NCBI GenBank assembly: GCA_014338405.1
Contig: JTDE01001372.1
Span: 85,266 to 149,265 of the forward strand
From: Paragonimus skrjabini miyazakii
Lineage: Eukaryota > Platyhelminthes > Trematoda > Plagiorchiida > Troglotrematidae
Length of the DNA: 64,000 nucleotides
Direction of reading: 5' to 3'
Notes under the pieces: model-generated
What the model was told of the DNA's origin: nothing
Seen by the model: the letters and a program-made list of their open reading frames with translations, nothing else
The model's database searches: none
In this document: positions 12,501 to 25,258 of the stretch, in pieces
Numbering within the stretch: the stretch's first letter is position 1
Layout of the letters: every line of letters starts with the position of its first letter
Made by a program: the position numbers and the translations under genes

Positions 12501-14611
12501 ACAGCCACGTGACTCCGTGATCAAGTGGGTAAACAAAATAAGTTTATCTTCTGTAAGAATGCGTCGGCAACGGTTTGAAAACAGTTCAGATACATATCCA
12601 TTTCTATCCGATCTCGTATGTGCGAGGAATTCAAAAACCCTGGTTCTTTCTGGGATAAGCTGGCAAAAAATTCGTTTAGAAAATATGGATGGAATTCATA
12701 TTCCCGCCATGCACCGCTGACTGGTCCTATCAGGTGCAAAACTCAATTCCAGAGCGACTTGCTGGAAAGTCTACGAAAGTGAGGAAGCTGAGATCAAGGG
12801 TGGGGGATGTTTAAGTAGTAATAATCTCTCTCCTACTGGTTAACATGTTTTCATGGGCCGTTGTCTTTTCTCCCTCTTTTGTTCCGTGAGCTGCATTATG
12901 CTTGATGTAACGTCAAAATTTCGATCACTGAATTCGACTTTTCGGTCCATTAACAAGCGCTACCTTCTCAACCTACAGTGAAAGGAAAATACTCAGTACT
13001 GACCATATAGCTGTTATCAAACAATGAGTCGCAGAACGAAATGACAAGGTTACAACGTTGTGTCAAGCTGTTTGAATGCCACATGATTATTTCATACCCA
13101 CCCCCATGTTTTGGGATTACTTAGGGTTAAGTGTTGTTTACATCATAAAAGACTTAGATTATAGGTCAGGCACTGTTTTAACACACTTCTGAAAGCACTG
13201 AAATTTGTGGGCTAAGATTTGACTGAGGTGATGCAAAGATGCAAGGATATCTGTACATTTAACTCGAGTAATGTAATTTTCTAACCGTAGCCATATGAAC
13301 GTGATTTTCTACAACAGGAATACTAAAAATCAACATACAAGACAAGCTGGCTTTGTAGCTGTTTTCCTGGCGCTGTTGCATAGCAAAGTATGTTAGACGT
13401 GCTACTGGGTACTTGTCGGGAATGAACAAAGTGTGATCCCAGGAGGTAGACCAAAACTGACATTCGAAGATCAGTCACAAGAATCCTTGTCGTACATCTT
13501 GCAAAACCGATCATAGCGTAAACGTCATCTAGGCTGTTGTCAGCAGCGCTACTTAGCACAGTACGCAGGCGCTGGTTAAACTAGCCCAGCGTGCACCGTC
13601 ACAAAAACTGTACAGTCCTTACCAAGTTCGCGGCCACTGGCCAATTACATCCATGGATGTCTCACACAAAACGTCCCTGTCAATGTGACGTGACGCTCAG
13701 TCAGCTTTCGCTCTTCTGCCAGTCAGTTGTACGGATTCTGGGTTTTGTCCGTTGTATCGTACGTTACTCATTGTTTCGTAGAAAATGATGTCTGCACAAA
13801 GACGCGTTTTACCGTAACAAGTTCGAAATCTGTTAACTGTTTCATCGTTGTTGTGCGCGTTTATTACGCCATTTTTTTGTCCGGCAATTTTTTCAGCATC
13901 ACCGTTAAAGAAGCTACTCCAGCAGTTCTGAAAAAATGTTGACGTTTTCCCTCAGAGTTTGACCGGTATTTTCATTTCTAAACATGATGTATCGCGTAAA
14001 TGGTTCACTGATTGGATATTACCTGCTGTTATCTGTCATTTGCCATCTGAACTATCTCGTGTCAATTCAGCAAGCCTCAAAAACAAAATGCTTTGAATGC
14101 AGACAAACTGTTCCGGTAACTCAGTCATCTTCAACTTTTTGTGCATACATATGAACTGAGTCACAAAAATGACTAAGTTGACTGCCAAAATGATTCTCCA
14201 ACTCACCCATTTTTATTTATATCAACAGTTTACCACTTATATTTCTACAATGATGGTGGTTGTGTGATTTTTGCTGTTGACCCGTTGTCGTTTTCACCAA
14301 ATGACTTGACTTCAATTTGTATTTTAACGAAATGAAGTTTATTTCCGGTTCTGGTCCGTATGTCTTCCCTGGAACTTTTGAACATATTCATGATAGAATT
14401 TTGTGTAAAATACAGGCAGCATACTGCCTACTAATAAAGGGTCACCTAAACGTTCAAAAGCACACTGATTTACTGAGTTTTAAAAGCTAAACATGTTGAG
14501 TGACGAACACTCAATATGCAAGTAATTACTGCTGGCTAATTTTTTACACTGTTTCACGGAAGTCCCAAAACCAGTTATCAATAATTTATCTTTCAAGTTC
14601 TACATTACTTG
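9506..14611. other. non-coding stretch, no supported gene
   Basis: Only short open frames (up to 78 aa) without motifs are present. A B-box-like GTTCGATCC lies near 12170, but I can fold no tRNA around it. 13560-13945 has the longest overlapping open frames, none with a recognised domain. Confidence 0.5.
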
Positions 14612-15015
14612 CAAGCTTTGCATCCCAATAGACTTTCCAACCGGTAGTTTTCGAAAAGAAGCACCAAACTGGAGTTTCGCTCTCAATAAAGCTCGTCAAT
14701 ACTGCATATCCTTGCCACGGTCAGGACCACAACTGCGACTATGCTTTCATGAGGTAACCATGTTGATCACTGCGCCATTCACCTCACATTGGGTATGATC
14801 GAAACATCTTACGTGAACTCTCAGACACTTTCGCTTACGAGCGACCATCAGGTTGCCCGACCGTCTCAAGAGAAGACATTAATTGTCCTGTTTACTCGAA
14901 TGGATAACCCCGCGGTCAGGACTTGCGAGACAGGTATAAATCTCCGATCTCATTAATCTTGCTAAGCGATATTTCATACTACTGGTGAGTAATCGAGGAT
15001 TTGGTTAATTTCAAG
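14612..15015 (-). repeat. hammerhead SINE-like repeat, copy R2 (nearly full length, ribozyme mutated)
   Basis: It is co-linear with R1 over about 400 nt. The minus strand shows a good A box (TGGCGCAGTGA, complement near 14768-14778), a degraded B box and a hammerhead region at 14661-14705. In the ribozyme the first core base is changed (TTGACGA instead of CTGACGA), stem III is broken (ACTCCAGT) and the cleavage triplet reads GTT, so cleavage is not expected. The copy lies about 380 bp downstream, on the same strand, of a broken Penelope-like element. Confidence 0.8.
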
Positions 15016-15397
15016 CTTACCTACGGAAATCACAGTAAACGGAAACGAAACATTAGTCGGAACACGACAAACAGGTTGCCATCGTTATGGTTCCGTACCT
15101 TGATTAGTTTAAGCTGCCTGAATGCAGGCCTGTGGCGGTGCATAATTAAGAACATGTAGACATGTCCAACATGCACTTCAACTCCCCTATCAAATAAATT
15201 AATGGTTCAATAGTCATGAGAACGACAAAGTGGCGAACAAGACTTGCTATCTGTGCCTGTTCAACAGGCTAACTACAATGCAATAAATATGAAAACAGTA
15301 ACTGGGGTGAGTTGGAAAAACTGTCAATAGAGGCTATGGACAGCAATCACTGTTCCAAATCGTGGGCTTGATTGATTATGGGTCAGGGATGTTGTGT
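15016..15397. other. spacer between repeat R2 and the Penelope-like remnant
   Basis: No gene is seen. On the minus strand this is the 3' flank of the Penelope-like coding remnant and could be its 3' untranslated region. No terminal repeat could be confirmed. Confidence 0.4.
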
Positions 15398-16701
15398 TCA
15401 CAGGAACTTCTTCTGAGCACAGAGGTCAGGGTTGCGTAATCGGATACTAATGGCGTCGGCAACGGTCAGTATTCGGAATCTCACCATTTGTGATCTTTTC
15501 CTCGACACTCGGTAGACTTTCTGACAATCTCGGTGGACAATCTGCCAAACTACTTATTAGTAACCTGAAGGGCGTCCTTCTTACTGACAGAATGATTAGA
15601 GTCAGCGAAGCGAGCAACACTCACGCTTGAAGTCGTTTTAACCGCACCAATATTCAACCACGCAGGATGATGTTCACGCACTGTGTCAGACAATCGCCTT
15701 GTAGTATGACCAATGTATGATGATCGACACGAGCAAGCAAATGAGTACACACAACAACTGGTTTTAGAACATGAAAGTTTGTCTTTGAGTTGTGACATGA
15801 TAAGGGGTATTGAACGGAAACACACGCACAATTGAGAGGCAAAGTAGATTGTTTCGTTTGACGTTTTGAGCTTTATTGAGGTAACTTCGGTCATAGGATC
15901 TCTCTTGAAATGAAGACTAGTGGACAAATAGGGTGGTTTAAGTTTCCACTCTACCGTCTGCATCGCCTTCTGAATGAAACGCATTAGGTAGCCAATCTGC
16001 ACTAACACTTCTTGTAGAAAGTCTAGCTCAGCTTGTAGTGTCAGGGGCGCCGATCTCAAACGTCCTGTCCGTCAGACATCATATGAGGTCTCGATTTTGA
16101 TTTAGCAGAACGAAACTGTTAAAGAAAATGTACCGAACTTTCCAAGTTTGTATTCTGTACACATTCCACTGGATTGAACCATATTCTATTCTTACTATGC
16201 CAACATCCAAGAAATTTATTCGACCATTGCTATCTGATTACTGGGTGAGTTTAATACTGCCATTGGCTGAGTTAAAAGCTGCCATGGTTCTGTTTATGTT
16301 AGAATTTGTGTTGACTACGCAAAAAATATCATCAACATAGAGATTATAAAATGCAACTTGTTCAATGACAGAACTCAATTGGTTGGTCTCCAGTTTGTTC
16401 ATGTGAACATCAGCTACCAGGGGACCTAGAGGCGAACCCATTGCCACTCCATCTCTCTGTTGGTAGATTGCATTCTTGAACCGAAACTGAACGTTACTCG
16501 TACAATGCACCAGCAGTTCTCTAAGTTCACCTTTTTGGATGCCCACCTGTTTGTTGTTACGCTCGATGTAATCGCAAAAATAGTCAGTTGTCTCTTGTAG
16601 AGGTGCGTTTGTAAATAGTGAGGCTTCAGATTTATTCGGTTTAGGGGGCATCGTGCTTGATAGAAAACACACAATTCGGTACCTAGAAATGCCACATCCA
16701 T
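15398..16701 (-). pseudogene. Penelope-like retroelement: reverse transcriptase C-terminal part and GIY-YIG endonuclease, broken
   Basis: Penelope-like elements encode a telomerase-related reverse transcriptase fused to a GIY-YIG endonuclease. On the minus strand, 16672-16238 encodes an RT segment with QQRDGVAMGSPLGPLVADV followed by FYNLYVDDIFCV, the catalytic YVDD motif. After a frame change, 16059-15550 contains the endonuclease with VYSFACSCRSSYIGHTTRRL, the GIY-YIG signature as it appears in this family. A further frameshift leads to RILTVADAISIRLRNPDLCA, the usual C-terminal tail, ending at a stop at 15398-15400. The N-terminal RT fingers are missing and at least two frameshifts are present, so the copy is dead. 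A hammerhead repeat on the same strand follows downstream at 15015-14612. Confidence 0.85.
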
Positions 16702-17045
16702 TTAATCATAACTAGTTACCGTTGACAAAAACGACCTTTTTAAAACACACACCGTAATAAATAATGAAATCAACAGTACTTAGGATAAGCTGGCCAATCT
16801 TAGGCTACATTTACATCATGATTTGCTTTGCTACAGGACACTACCAGGTAGCCAACTCGGCATACTAAAAACGAATAGTGACTTTCAAAACTGACTCATC
16901 AAAATCCCAAAAGCCATCCCAAGTGAATAGCGTGAAAACATTATCTTGTCCAACATTTCGTGTTAATATTATCTAAGCATTGGAATATACAAAATTTGGG
17001 TGATCTTCTGATAGCATTCTTTGGGTAACTTCATGGTTACAGCAA
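16702..17045. other. spacer downstream of the first dynein light chain gene
   Basis: This is the 3' flank of the minus-strand gene ending at 17046. I find no canonical AATAAA on the minus strand in it, so the polyadenylation site is unknown. Nothing else is recognised. Confidence 0.4.
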
Positions 17046-17474
17046 TTAACCAGATTTGAACAGCAAAAACGCGCGATCTTGCAGGTAAAAATAGATGAAG
17101 TTTTGCGTCTCGTGCGTGACGTAGCTGGAATTAAGATAAAACATCAAAGGTTAACTTGATTTAATTAACACTGCTTCAGTCTATCTGGGCGAGAGACAAT
17201 TAAACTAATGTGCAGTGATATCAAACTAAAACCAAATCAACGAAATTTTTTATCCAAGAGGGATAGAAAATGTTTCAACTGACCTCCCGAAATTTTTGCC
17301 AACGATACAATGCCAGGTTGGGTTGTACTTGCGATCGAATTCCTTCTTGATGTGCGCAGCGATATCTTTTTCCAGTTGAAACTTGTCCAACGCATAGGCG
17401 GCTGTATGAACCGCATCTTCTTGCATGTCATTTGGCATGTCAGCATTCTTGATCACAGCTTTCCGATCACCCAT
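17046..17474 (-). CDS. dynein light chain, LC8 (DYNLL) type; two exons, complete
   Basis: LC8 light chains are small homodimeric hub proteins of cytoplasmic dynein that bind short linear motifs in partners; in flukes several family members are tegument-associated. Exon 1 is 17474-17284 and exon 2 is 17124-17046, with a 159-bp intron (17283-17125) that has a GTCAGT donor and CAG acceptor. The intron is in phase 2 and splits codon 64. The joined frame is 89 codons plus TAA, exactly the usual LC8 length. Visible family landmarks are MGDRKAVIKNADMP at the start, EKDIAAHIKKEF in helix 2, NPTWHCIVGKNFG with the dimer-interface His55, YVTHET with the groove residue Thr67, and LLFKSG at the C-terminus with Ser88. 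A TATA box lies 45 nt upstream of the ATG. All expected residues are present, so I expect a functional gene. Confidence 0.95.
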
Positions 17475-17518
17475 TTTGTCGTACGATCTCAGCTCGTTAG
17501 TGACTGTCTAAACCTAGT

Positions 17519-17526
17519 CTTTTATA
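17519..17526 (-). promoter_or_regulatory. TATA box of the first dynein light chain gene
   Basis: The minus strand reads TATAAAAG here, 45 nt upstream of the start codon at 17474. Transcription would begin roughly 25-30 nt further on, giving a 5' leader of only about 15-20 nt. The start site is inferred. Confidence 0.6.
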
Positions 17527-19265
17527 CTGAACCAGTGGCATACGTGAAGCCTAGTGTGAGAGTGGTTGTTTTAGTAACTTGACTTCAAAGCGACTCCAGA
17601 GAGTAGAATGTGACATGTGAGTAATAAGATGCCCTCCGATTGCCAGAAACTCATCTAAAACCACATCGGTACATACCAGGTTCATCTTCCAGACATCTAC
17701 TATGAAGTATGAGCAGTAGTGACGGGTCGATCGATTGATTTTTGGACATGTGCATTACAAGTACTAGTGAAAACTGTTGTACCGCATCATTAGCATATGG
17801 GTCGATAATCGGGTTCACAGATTTATAGAAAACTTGGAGAACTTTTGTGGTCTGTATGAATGACACATGAACGAACTGAGCTAGCCACACAGTTATATTA
17901 TAGCTCCACCAAACTCAACAAAATTTTAATCAGCATCGAAGAACGGTTTAGAAATTTCCAAATTTATTTTCGATCAAACAGATGTATGAGCTGTTTACAG
18001 TTGTACATAACACAATGAAATCTGGTTTAGTTTATTTCTACAAAAAGTCAGCTCACAAAGCTTTGATGGTTAAATATTTTGTTTGATCTATTTGCAAGCA
18101 AACTTCGCCGAAATGTCAACAGAAGGTTGACAATTAAAACAACCATAAGGTCATATTGACTGTTTCTTTAAAAAAAGATGCTGTAGCAATCAACAATCAT
18201 TTTGTCTGATATGATATCACTGTTACTGTTGCTTTGGAGACTAGCCTTTGAAAACGTATGTCGAGGCCATGTCTGTTACGCGACAACTACCGTGTGAAAC
18301 AAGGTCACATTCAAAACAGATGATCAGCGTGATCATCTGAAACAATTGGTCAACTGTCTGACAGTGTTGCTTACAGGTGTTTAACATCCCACTAGTGCAT
18401 ATCAGAAGTCTCTAACCAGCTCAGTATAGCGGTCAAATTGAATATGCTAAGTATTTTTGCAGATTGTATCAAACGTATGGTTATATAAAAGAGTGCGTAT
18501 ATTTCATTGTGTTAGTTTTTATGGGCTAGCTTGCTATGAACCATAACTGACGCAATGTTAACGTTCATTAAAGGGAAAAGCATAGCAGGAAGGTTAAAAA
18601 TGACAGATTTACCCTGAAAGTAGAATCATTGCTCCAAATGGAAATAAGAACGTTAAGCCAAAGAGAAAACAATTTTAGGTCATGATTCTTTCAAGGTTTT
18701 CATCATACTTACTTCGATTAAAGGCTTTAAGCTTCTAGCCAACATATGCGACTTTGTAATAGATCTAGACTAAAGCTTCACTTCGACCTGTGCTCTTTGT
18801 GATAAAACAAATCGCACTGAGAAAACAATCTACGTTACACATTCAATTTTTACCCTAAGATATGTTTCCCTTAACTGAAATTGGCTTCATTTATGTCTGA
18901 GATGATAATGCCGGCCTGGATATCAGTTTATTTTGTACAAGTTCACTAAACATAAAACAAGAAGTGAGTAACAAGTCAACTAAATGGTAGTGTGATGCAC
19001 GTAACCAGGTTTATCGTAAGTTTAAAGATCTACTGAATAAAACGACCCAGTGACGAAGGGGCTTTCACGACGTGTCAAACTGTCAGAAATTTCAGACGTA
19101 TTGCAAATGCGTGGTTGAGTAATCGCGAATTGTACAGTCATGGTTTGGTCGACATATCACGTGTTTTAACAAAATGTTCATCTTGGCAACCGAAACCTTA
19201 GGAAAAAACGGTGTATGACCATTTTATCAATTCATCGCATTCAGCATATTTTATATATATCTTCC
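17527..19265. other. non-coding stretch, no supported gene
   Basis: 5' flank of the first light chain gene and AT-rich spacer. Short open frames only, no recognised motif. Confidence 0.5.
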
Positions 19266-19322
19266 AAACTGAACATCACCCACAATTGATCGCGGCTTTC
19301 ACAGTCAGCTAGACTCTTTCTT
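19266..19322 (-). repeat. hammerhead SINE-like repeat, 3' fragment R3
   Basis: The plus strand reads GAACATCACCCACAATTGAT then CGCGGCTTTCACAG, matching the 3' tail of the family in minus orientation. The fragment stops before the ribozyme. It abuts the RTE-like remnant that follows. Confidence 0.7.
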
Positions 19323-19329
19323 AAAATGA

Positions 19330-20305
19330 CGGTTCATCTGAATGGGAAAGCTTTTACCAAACATCGATGATGTTCCACTTGAAAACCATGAGGGAATTAA
19401 CTTGACCACAGTCATCACTAGGGTTCTGGCATCCAGTGTACTTCGTCGACTCGTTGTCACTGAGGAAGAACATGTAGGGTTGCGTATAGAAAGCAACAGT
19501 AAGGGCTGTATTGCTTCAAGACAACGGAACTCGGATATTCAGGGTAGAAGACATGAACCGTCCTCAGGTACTTAACGATCGATGTCTGCGTTTAGTCGCT
19601 CGCCTCGGGTGGCAACGATAAGTAAACAACGAAAAAATTAGGAATCGAATAGTTAGTAGTGACTGCTAAGCGAGTTCTTTTGTTCATTCCCCACACTTTC
19701 ACAGACTTAGATGATTAGGTCGTGTACTATGGGTGTCAGCTAGTTGTCTGGCACACCGATCACTCTTTGTCGATGCTGCGGCCGAATGGTCTAAGGTACG
19801 AGGTGGAGAGATGATGATATGGCGTAGAGAAATGAAATCGTTCACGAAGAAGTTGACCAAAGTAGCTCGGATTCGTCCCCCAGTCTGGGGCCCTCGCGAA
19901 TCACAAAGTAGATGGCTGGAGATGTTAGGTGAGCTGGCGGCTTATCGAGCTCAGTGGCGTGAATGTTGTCGCTGTTTGTACGAGTTGTCTGTGAAGTGAG
20001 TGAAAGCCGTAAGGAAACTGTCTTGTTGATGACGTCTTATTTTCACTTACAGGTTGGTTGGTTATTTCAATATGTAGGCACCTTGGCGTTGAATGGGTAA
20101 ATATTGGCGTAGCTATTTTTATTAATTAGGTCTCTTCCCGTTCCTTTTTACTTTTTCTTCTCTTTCCCCATACATGGTTTGTTTTTTTCTTCGTGGTTGT
20201 GTGACTGCTAGGCAGCAGCGTGAACCACTGATGTTTTGCTGTTTATGATGAGAATAAACCAACTTCCTGACTACTCCTCACTAATGCATGTATATATATA
20301 TATAT
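19330..20305 (+). pseudogene. RTE-like non-LTR retrotransposon remnant (RT piece, C-terminal piece, 3' end)
   Basis: 19342-19575 encodes ENHEGINLTTVITRVLASSV and then LRRLVVTEEEHVGLR, matching the RT region in which non-LTR elements have the N(Y/H)RGI-LT motif followed by an E-Q-AGFR motif. The catalytic (F/Y)xDD block is absent, so an internal deletion lies near 19575-19585. After frameshifts, 19733-19999 encodes the basic C-terminal tail with VRGGEMMIWRREMKSF, WGPRESQSRWLEML and AQWRECC, typical of flatworm elements of this kind. The 3' end has AATAAA at 20253-20258 followed by CCAACTTCCTGACT and a TA run leading into the assembly gap. Stops and frameshifts make it inactive. The exact clade is my inference. 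Confidence 0.75.
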
Positions 20306-20405
20306 NNNNNNNNNNNNNNNNNNNNNNNNNNNNNNNNNNNNNNNNNNNNNNNNNNNNNNNNNNNNNNNNNNNNNNNNNNNNNNNNNNNNNNNNNNNNNNN
20401 NNNNN
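20306..20405. other. assembly gap, 100 N
   Basis: Exactly 100 unknown bases, a conventional gap of unknown size. It starts inside a TA microsatellite, which probably broke the assembly. Confidence 0.95.
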
Positions 20406-21529
20406 TGTATAATCAACAGTAAGCCTTACAAGTTATAACAACGGTAGAGAGAACACGTGACCCAGTAAAAGTGCAAACTGTACTGTCCCATTTACAAGCG
20501 GTAGCGTCACTCTTATGTACGTGGATGAATCAGCCGTTGGTCGTTGAAGGCACGGTCAATCAGAACGCAATTTGAGTCTCGGTCCCAGTTTGGAGCACAC
20601 AGGCGGCCTTGATGCGTATACAACAGTCCAAATGTTCACATGAAACTCAGGTTTCCAGTTTGAAGTTCTTGCTATCAAAATGTTCCAAAATAACAGTTAT
20701 ATTATAACTCTGTTTATTCACTTGGCCACACTATCCATAATAAGGTTCATAAACCCATAAGACATCAGTCTTTTCGCGTCCTGATTACCTCTACATGTAT
20801 ACCCGATTAATCAACGAAACCTACACTGTGCTTCAGGATGTGAAAGTGTCAGTTGTGCGTAATCATCTATCCTATGAACATCATATAACAGAAGGCGTGA
20901 CAGGAAACTCAACAGATTTCATTTTTCAATAAACTTGTAATTGCACACAACCAAAACCTGATTGACTGATTAAAACATTGCAAAGTGGAAATACAAAACT
21001 GTTAGACTAAGCCTTCCTCTTCCCTGAGTTTACTGGAAAGTACTGGTATTATTCTTACTCTAGCCTACTGTTAGTTCCATAACTCATTGTTGATGTCCGT
21101 GAACACAGTTGTTCCAGCTGTGAAGAAATTCCCTTGTAGCCAAAAATGATTAGAAGGTAGACCATAAAACGCATCAATTGTGCATTCTACTAAAGTGATG
21201 TGCCATTGGACTCACTATGGTAATGTAATCGAGAGTAAAGCTATCAGGCACTACACCCTAGTCAAAAAGTGATTTTAATCCCGATTTCTGAAGATGTTTG
21301 AGGACTGGCAATTAATCAAATGTGATATTACTTATTTTAACGATCCAAATGGTTATGACGTTGGCGGATAATTTTGGTTGTCGTTGGAGCCACACTAAGT
21401 TTCATATACACCCTAAATGCAATCCAAGGGTTCCATACTTAAGAATACAGTCTATTAACATCAAACGTAACTTTACTAAGTATAAGTATAACAACCTATG
21501 CATTAACCGTCGATTCATAATTAGTTAGC
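20406..21529. other. non-coding stretch, no supported gene
   Basis: AT-rich spacer. Short open frames only. No recognised motif or RNA gene. Confidence 0.5.
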
Positions 21530-21700
21530 CGAGTGAAATCAACAAACTGTGCGCAGATTCCGCACTTCGACAGACAATCAGCCTATTCTATAAAAATCAC
21601 TACACTCAATTTTCTCTCTCGTTAGAGCTCGTCAGGAATATATATCGTGTCCACTCAACTCCCCCACTAACTATCGCAACTAGGCAACTTCCTACTCAAA
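21530..21700 (-). repeat. hammerhead SINE-like repeat, decayed copy R13
   Basis: The minus strand at 21640-21595 still shows CTGACGA, a stem II GCTCT / AGAGA around AACG, and GAAA, in family order and spacing. Stem III has lost its palindrome and the cleavage triplet reads GTG, so cleavage is not expected. Plus-strand text upstream (GTGCGCAGATTCCGCACTTC) matches the tail region weakly. Ends are approximate. Confidence 0.6.
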
Positions 21701-24700
21701 CTTCAATCAGTTTGAACTTAGGAACAATTCGTCTGAAGGGGTAGTCCTGAAGAATACTCTACCCCTGGTTCGGAGGTATTTTAAGACCGGTAACAAGAAC
21801 AGTTGCAAATGTTCTGTAAATAAAACAATGGAATCTTCAGCCTCCATTTGAAATGGATGTTAATTGACTGATTTTGAGCCAGCTCCTCATTACTTTAGAC
21901 TGAATACATACGATGAACAAGACAGACAGGATTCTCAAAAGGTAATCGGTTTTCAGATGAGGGAGATGAATTGTTAGGGGTTGCCTGATCCGCAAGATAG
22001 TTGAATCTGTTAATCATCAACTAAGTCCACCTCAGTTAATCTGAAACCGATCGCCGTTTGTCAGAGTTGTCAGACATCCAAAGTGGTCCACGTCAGTTTG
22101 TTGGTTCAGCCACCTCTGAAAATAAATGTTCCGCCATAATTCTAAACTTTGTTTAATTACCTCATCATTTTTTATGTCCACTGTAAAAAGTGTGTTTAGC
22201 GTTTAGCAAGCGTTTCTGGAAACCAGGATTCTGAACCTCTACACAACTTTATGCCAAATCGGTTTCATAAAATTATTATGCGTTTTTAATTCTGTTTCGA
22301 GCTCCTGAGAGATTCTCTCACAATAAACTTGTGGAAGATAACATATTTTAGCTTATAGGCGCCATCGTTGTCGAGAACAAAGGTCCCTATGCTATACCGT
22401 CACTTTTTAGGACCCAGGCTGATATCTATCACATATTTCACAATCGTAAATCCTGAGCTTCTTCTAGAAATGTCAAATTAAATTTAAAACGGTTATCACA
22501 AAGCCATCGGTGTGTCTAATTTCAACCCGAAATCATTTATGGGTCTTAACATTCCACAAATATGGCACTAATAATGAACACTTTTGTATCGAGTAGCTTA
22601 CGATGTCAATAATATATGGCGTCAATTCAATACCAAATCGTTACCTAATGTTAGTTGTTTCAAACCTGGAGCTTACAGTGGTTGAGTACCGTGTGAAAAT
22701 GCTAGGTATATGTGTTTTCACGAAGCACATTGTGTTAGCCTGGTTACCTGAAAAGCACATCAATGATTATCGGATGTGGATTAGGTAAGATCGATTGCGT
22801 TTTGGTGCTAGATTTTATTGGTTGATGAAATGTGTTAATAAAATGCTGAACATGAGGTGTGTCAGATCGTTGTTTTCATTAGTACGGCGTCGATGTGAAG
22901 CTGTGAGACGACGTGTGAATTAGGATGTGCATTTCAAATAAACGATAACACTCCCGAGAAAAGCTACCCGAGGTGGTTGAAACATAGAGTATTACAATTT
23001 GCTCACAAATCTGTGTTATTCTCAATCTATTTATCAAATACGATATCAAGCTTGAAAACCTAAAAGTTTTACAGCTTTTGTTACGCTAACGAAAAATTGA
23101 CAGCCCTAAAAAACAACGTCACTTACCATGTTTTGAGACAGATAATATTATCTAACTTCAAGCAAATGCCTCAATTTCTTCATTTTACGAATATTGAGAC
23201 TATATGGTTTGTGTAACATTAATTCTGCCCTGCATAAAACTCTGCATTTGGTCTTTGTCAGTTTCCTATCTTTTTTACCATCAAGAGGGCATCAGGTAAC
23301 GCGCTGTTGTATCATAACTACTAGTCACAGGAAAAGTTAAGTAAAATCGCAGTCGTAGATATTTTAGTGCAACGAACAGGCAAACTTCCGCTTGGATGCA
23401 GTTATCTAGTTCCCTTAAAAATGCTAATAATCTAACCGATGACCAGTTTTTTGCAATTAGTTTTTAATTGCTAAACGCGCCTTTTTAATTTTGCTAATCA
23501 GAAGCCAGTTCCTGAGTGTCACAAACTTCTAGTATGAGATTCCCCTAAGGTGGATCTAAGGGTCTAAAAACTCCCAACATGTGAATATATATATAGTGCG
23601 GTCAACGTTGCCATTGGATCCCTTCTCGGAGTTTAATTCGTCCGACTTAATGCTTTTGGTGATACTTCAAACTGTCAGGTCATATTGCTTAAGAGTCTAA
23701 TGACCTGACGAAAAGCCAACTAACTCCTGTCGTAGGCTGTACACAAAGAACCAAAAATCGAGGTAATTAGAAAGACTGTTAATGCAAATCTCTGAGACTT
23801 CAACCGTTGTATTCAAACCAAAGAGAGCTGTGCCGTAAAGTTCCTGTTTGAGGGTTATCATCAATAAATACATTCACTGTCTTTTGCTTGACCACTGAAA
23901 ATAAAACATCGTGAGCTCATAGAACATTAGATAAGCGCAATCATTACAGCCGACTGGTGAAACTTTTCATCCAACTACGACCCGTTGTTAAGACTGTTGC
24001 GACAACTGAAAAGGCAACTAACAAATGGTAGGTTCATACGCCAAATACTATAATTATTTCCTATAATAACCATGCTTCCTCCTCGTCTGTTCCCAGTTGT
24101 CCAGTATGAGACTGTCAGTTCCCCTAATTATTGGACGTAATTAATTTGGGCAGAGGCATCATTGTTTGGACGTACCTATTACAGTCATCTATAAAGAAAA
24201 TAGCGGTACATATATATTGGCTTCTGTGATGCGGGTCACATAATTTGACCTCAGGAATATGATGCGAATCTGAATGAATAAGGCTGGTAAGCTGGTGACA
24301 AATGTGAGATACCTTCCGTTGATCTCATTCAAGTCGGAACACAAGCATAAATGCTCTTATGTATTAAGTATTTTCTTTCATTAAAAAAACGAATTAATTT
24401 ATCCACTATTAAAATTCCTTTGTGGTAGAATGTTGTCCGGTGTGTACTCATCATCTGAGCCGTGTTCGTGATGTATCGCATTGCTCAGGCTCACTGTTGT
24501 CCTTTCTATGTAGGTCGTCGCGGTTTACATTGCTTGTCAAAACTTATGCGATGACTGAAATTCTTGTCCACAGTTCGTCTGGACACTTATTACATTTCTC
24601 AGGGTGGGACTGTGATTTCTGAATAATTAAGATCGCTGTATCAAAGTAACCCACATGTTAAAACAGATGTTTCAAAAGACTAACGCTTTCATTATTCTCA

Positions 24701-25009
24701 TTGATGACTTACTGAAAACAGTCCGCACGGTCAGCCTATAACAACGCATCTGTGTTGTTCGTGGATTGGATTATTCGTATAAGTAAGGGCGAGAGGGATT
24801 GAACTACTAGCTCGAGAAATTACCAAAGTTACGTCAATGACTTTTGGAAATACAGTCGGACTCTGTCTGTGTCAACGCTAGCAGTCTCCTGTTCCGATCA
24901 TGCGGCAACACACGGAACAAAGTAACCCACTCAATAAATGACTCTGCTTGCAAAATGTTTTTGTTGTCGAGTACGATGTAAATGTTGGTTTCGTTATTCC
25001 TTTGAGTAG
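21701..25009. other. non-coding stretch, no supported gene
   Basis: A 7-bp inverted repeat (GGGGTAG / CTACCCC) lies near 21738-21768 without further context. Other open frames are under 67 aa and unrecognised. Confidence 0.5.
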
Positions 25010-25258
25010 CTACTTATAGTCACTTGACTGTTCCTCACTTCTGTTGATATACATATTGCAACTGCAGGTCAGTTGATAAATTGAGAAACATTTCAAAATA
25101 TTTCGTTTATTACTATCAAGAGCACGGTAAAACAGCACACGTAAATCAGCGACAGGATAACTGCGTTTCAGAGCAGATCTAAACTTATGATAAACATTGT
25201 AAGATTTGTGAATACTTATCAAAGGTAGACGGAAGAGTATAAGTTTCCTCCGAGTCAT
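25010..25258 (-). pseudogene. Penelope-like retroelement fragment (RT / endonuclease linker)
   Basis: The 82-codon frame contains RSALKRSYPVADLRVLFYRA and then CFSIYQLTCSCNMYI. This is the stretch leading into the GIY-YIG domain in Penelope-like proteins, where VYQFTCSC-x-x-x-YIG is usual. The catalytic YIG reads YIN and the frame ends shortly after. No RT catalytic block is nearby on this strand. It is a short dead fragment. Confidence 0.7.
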
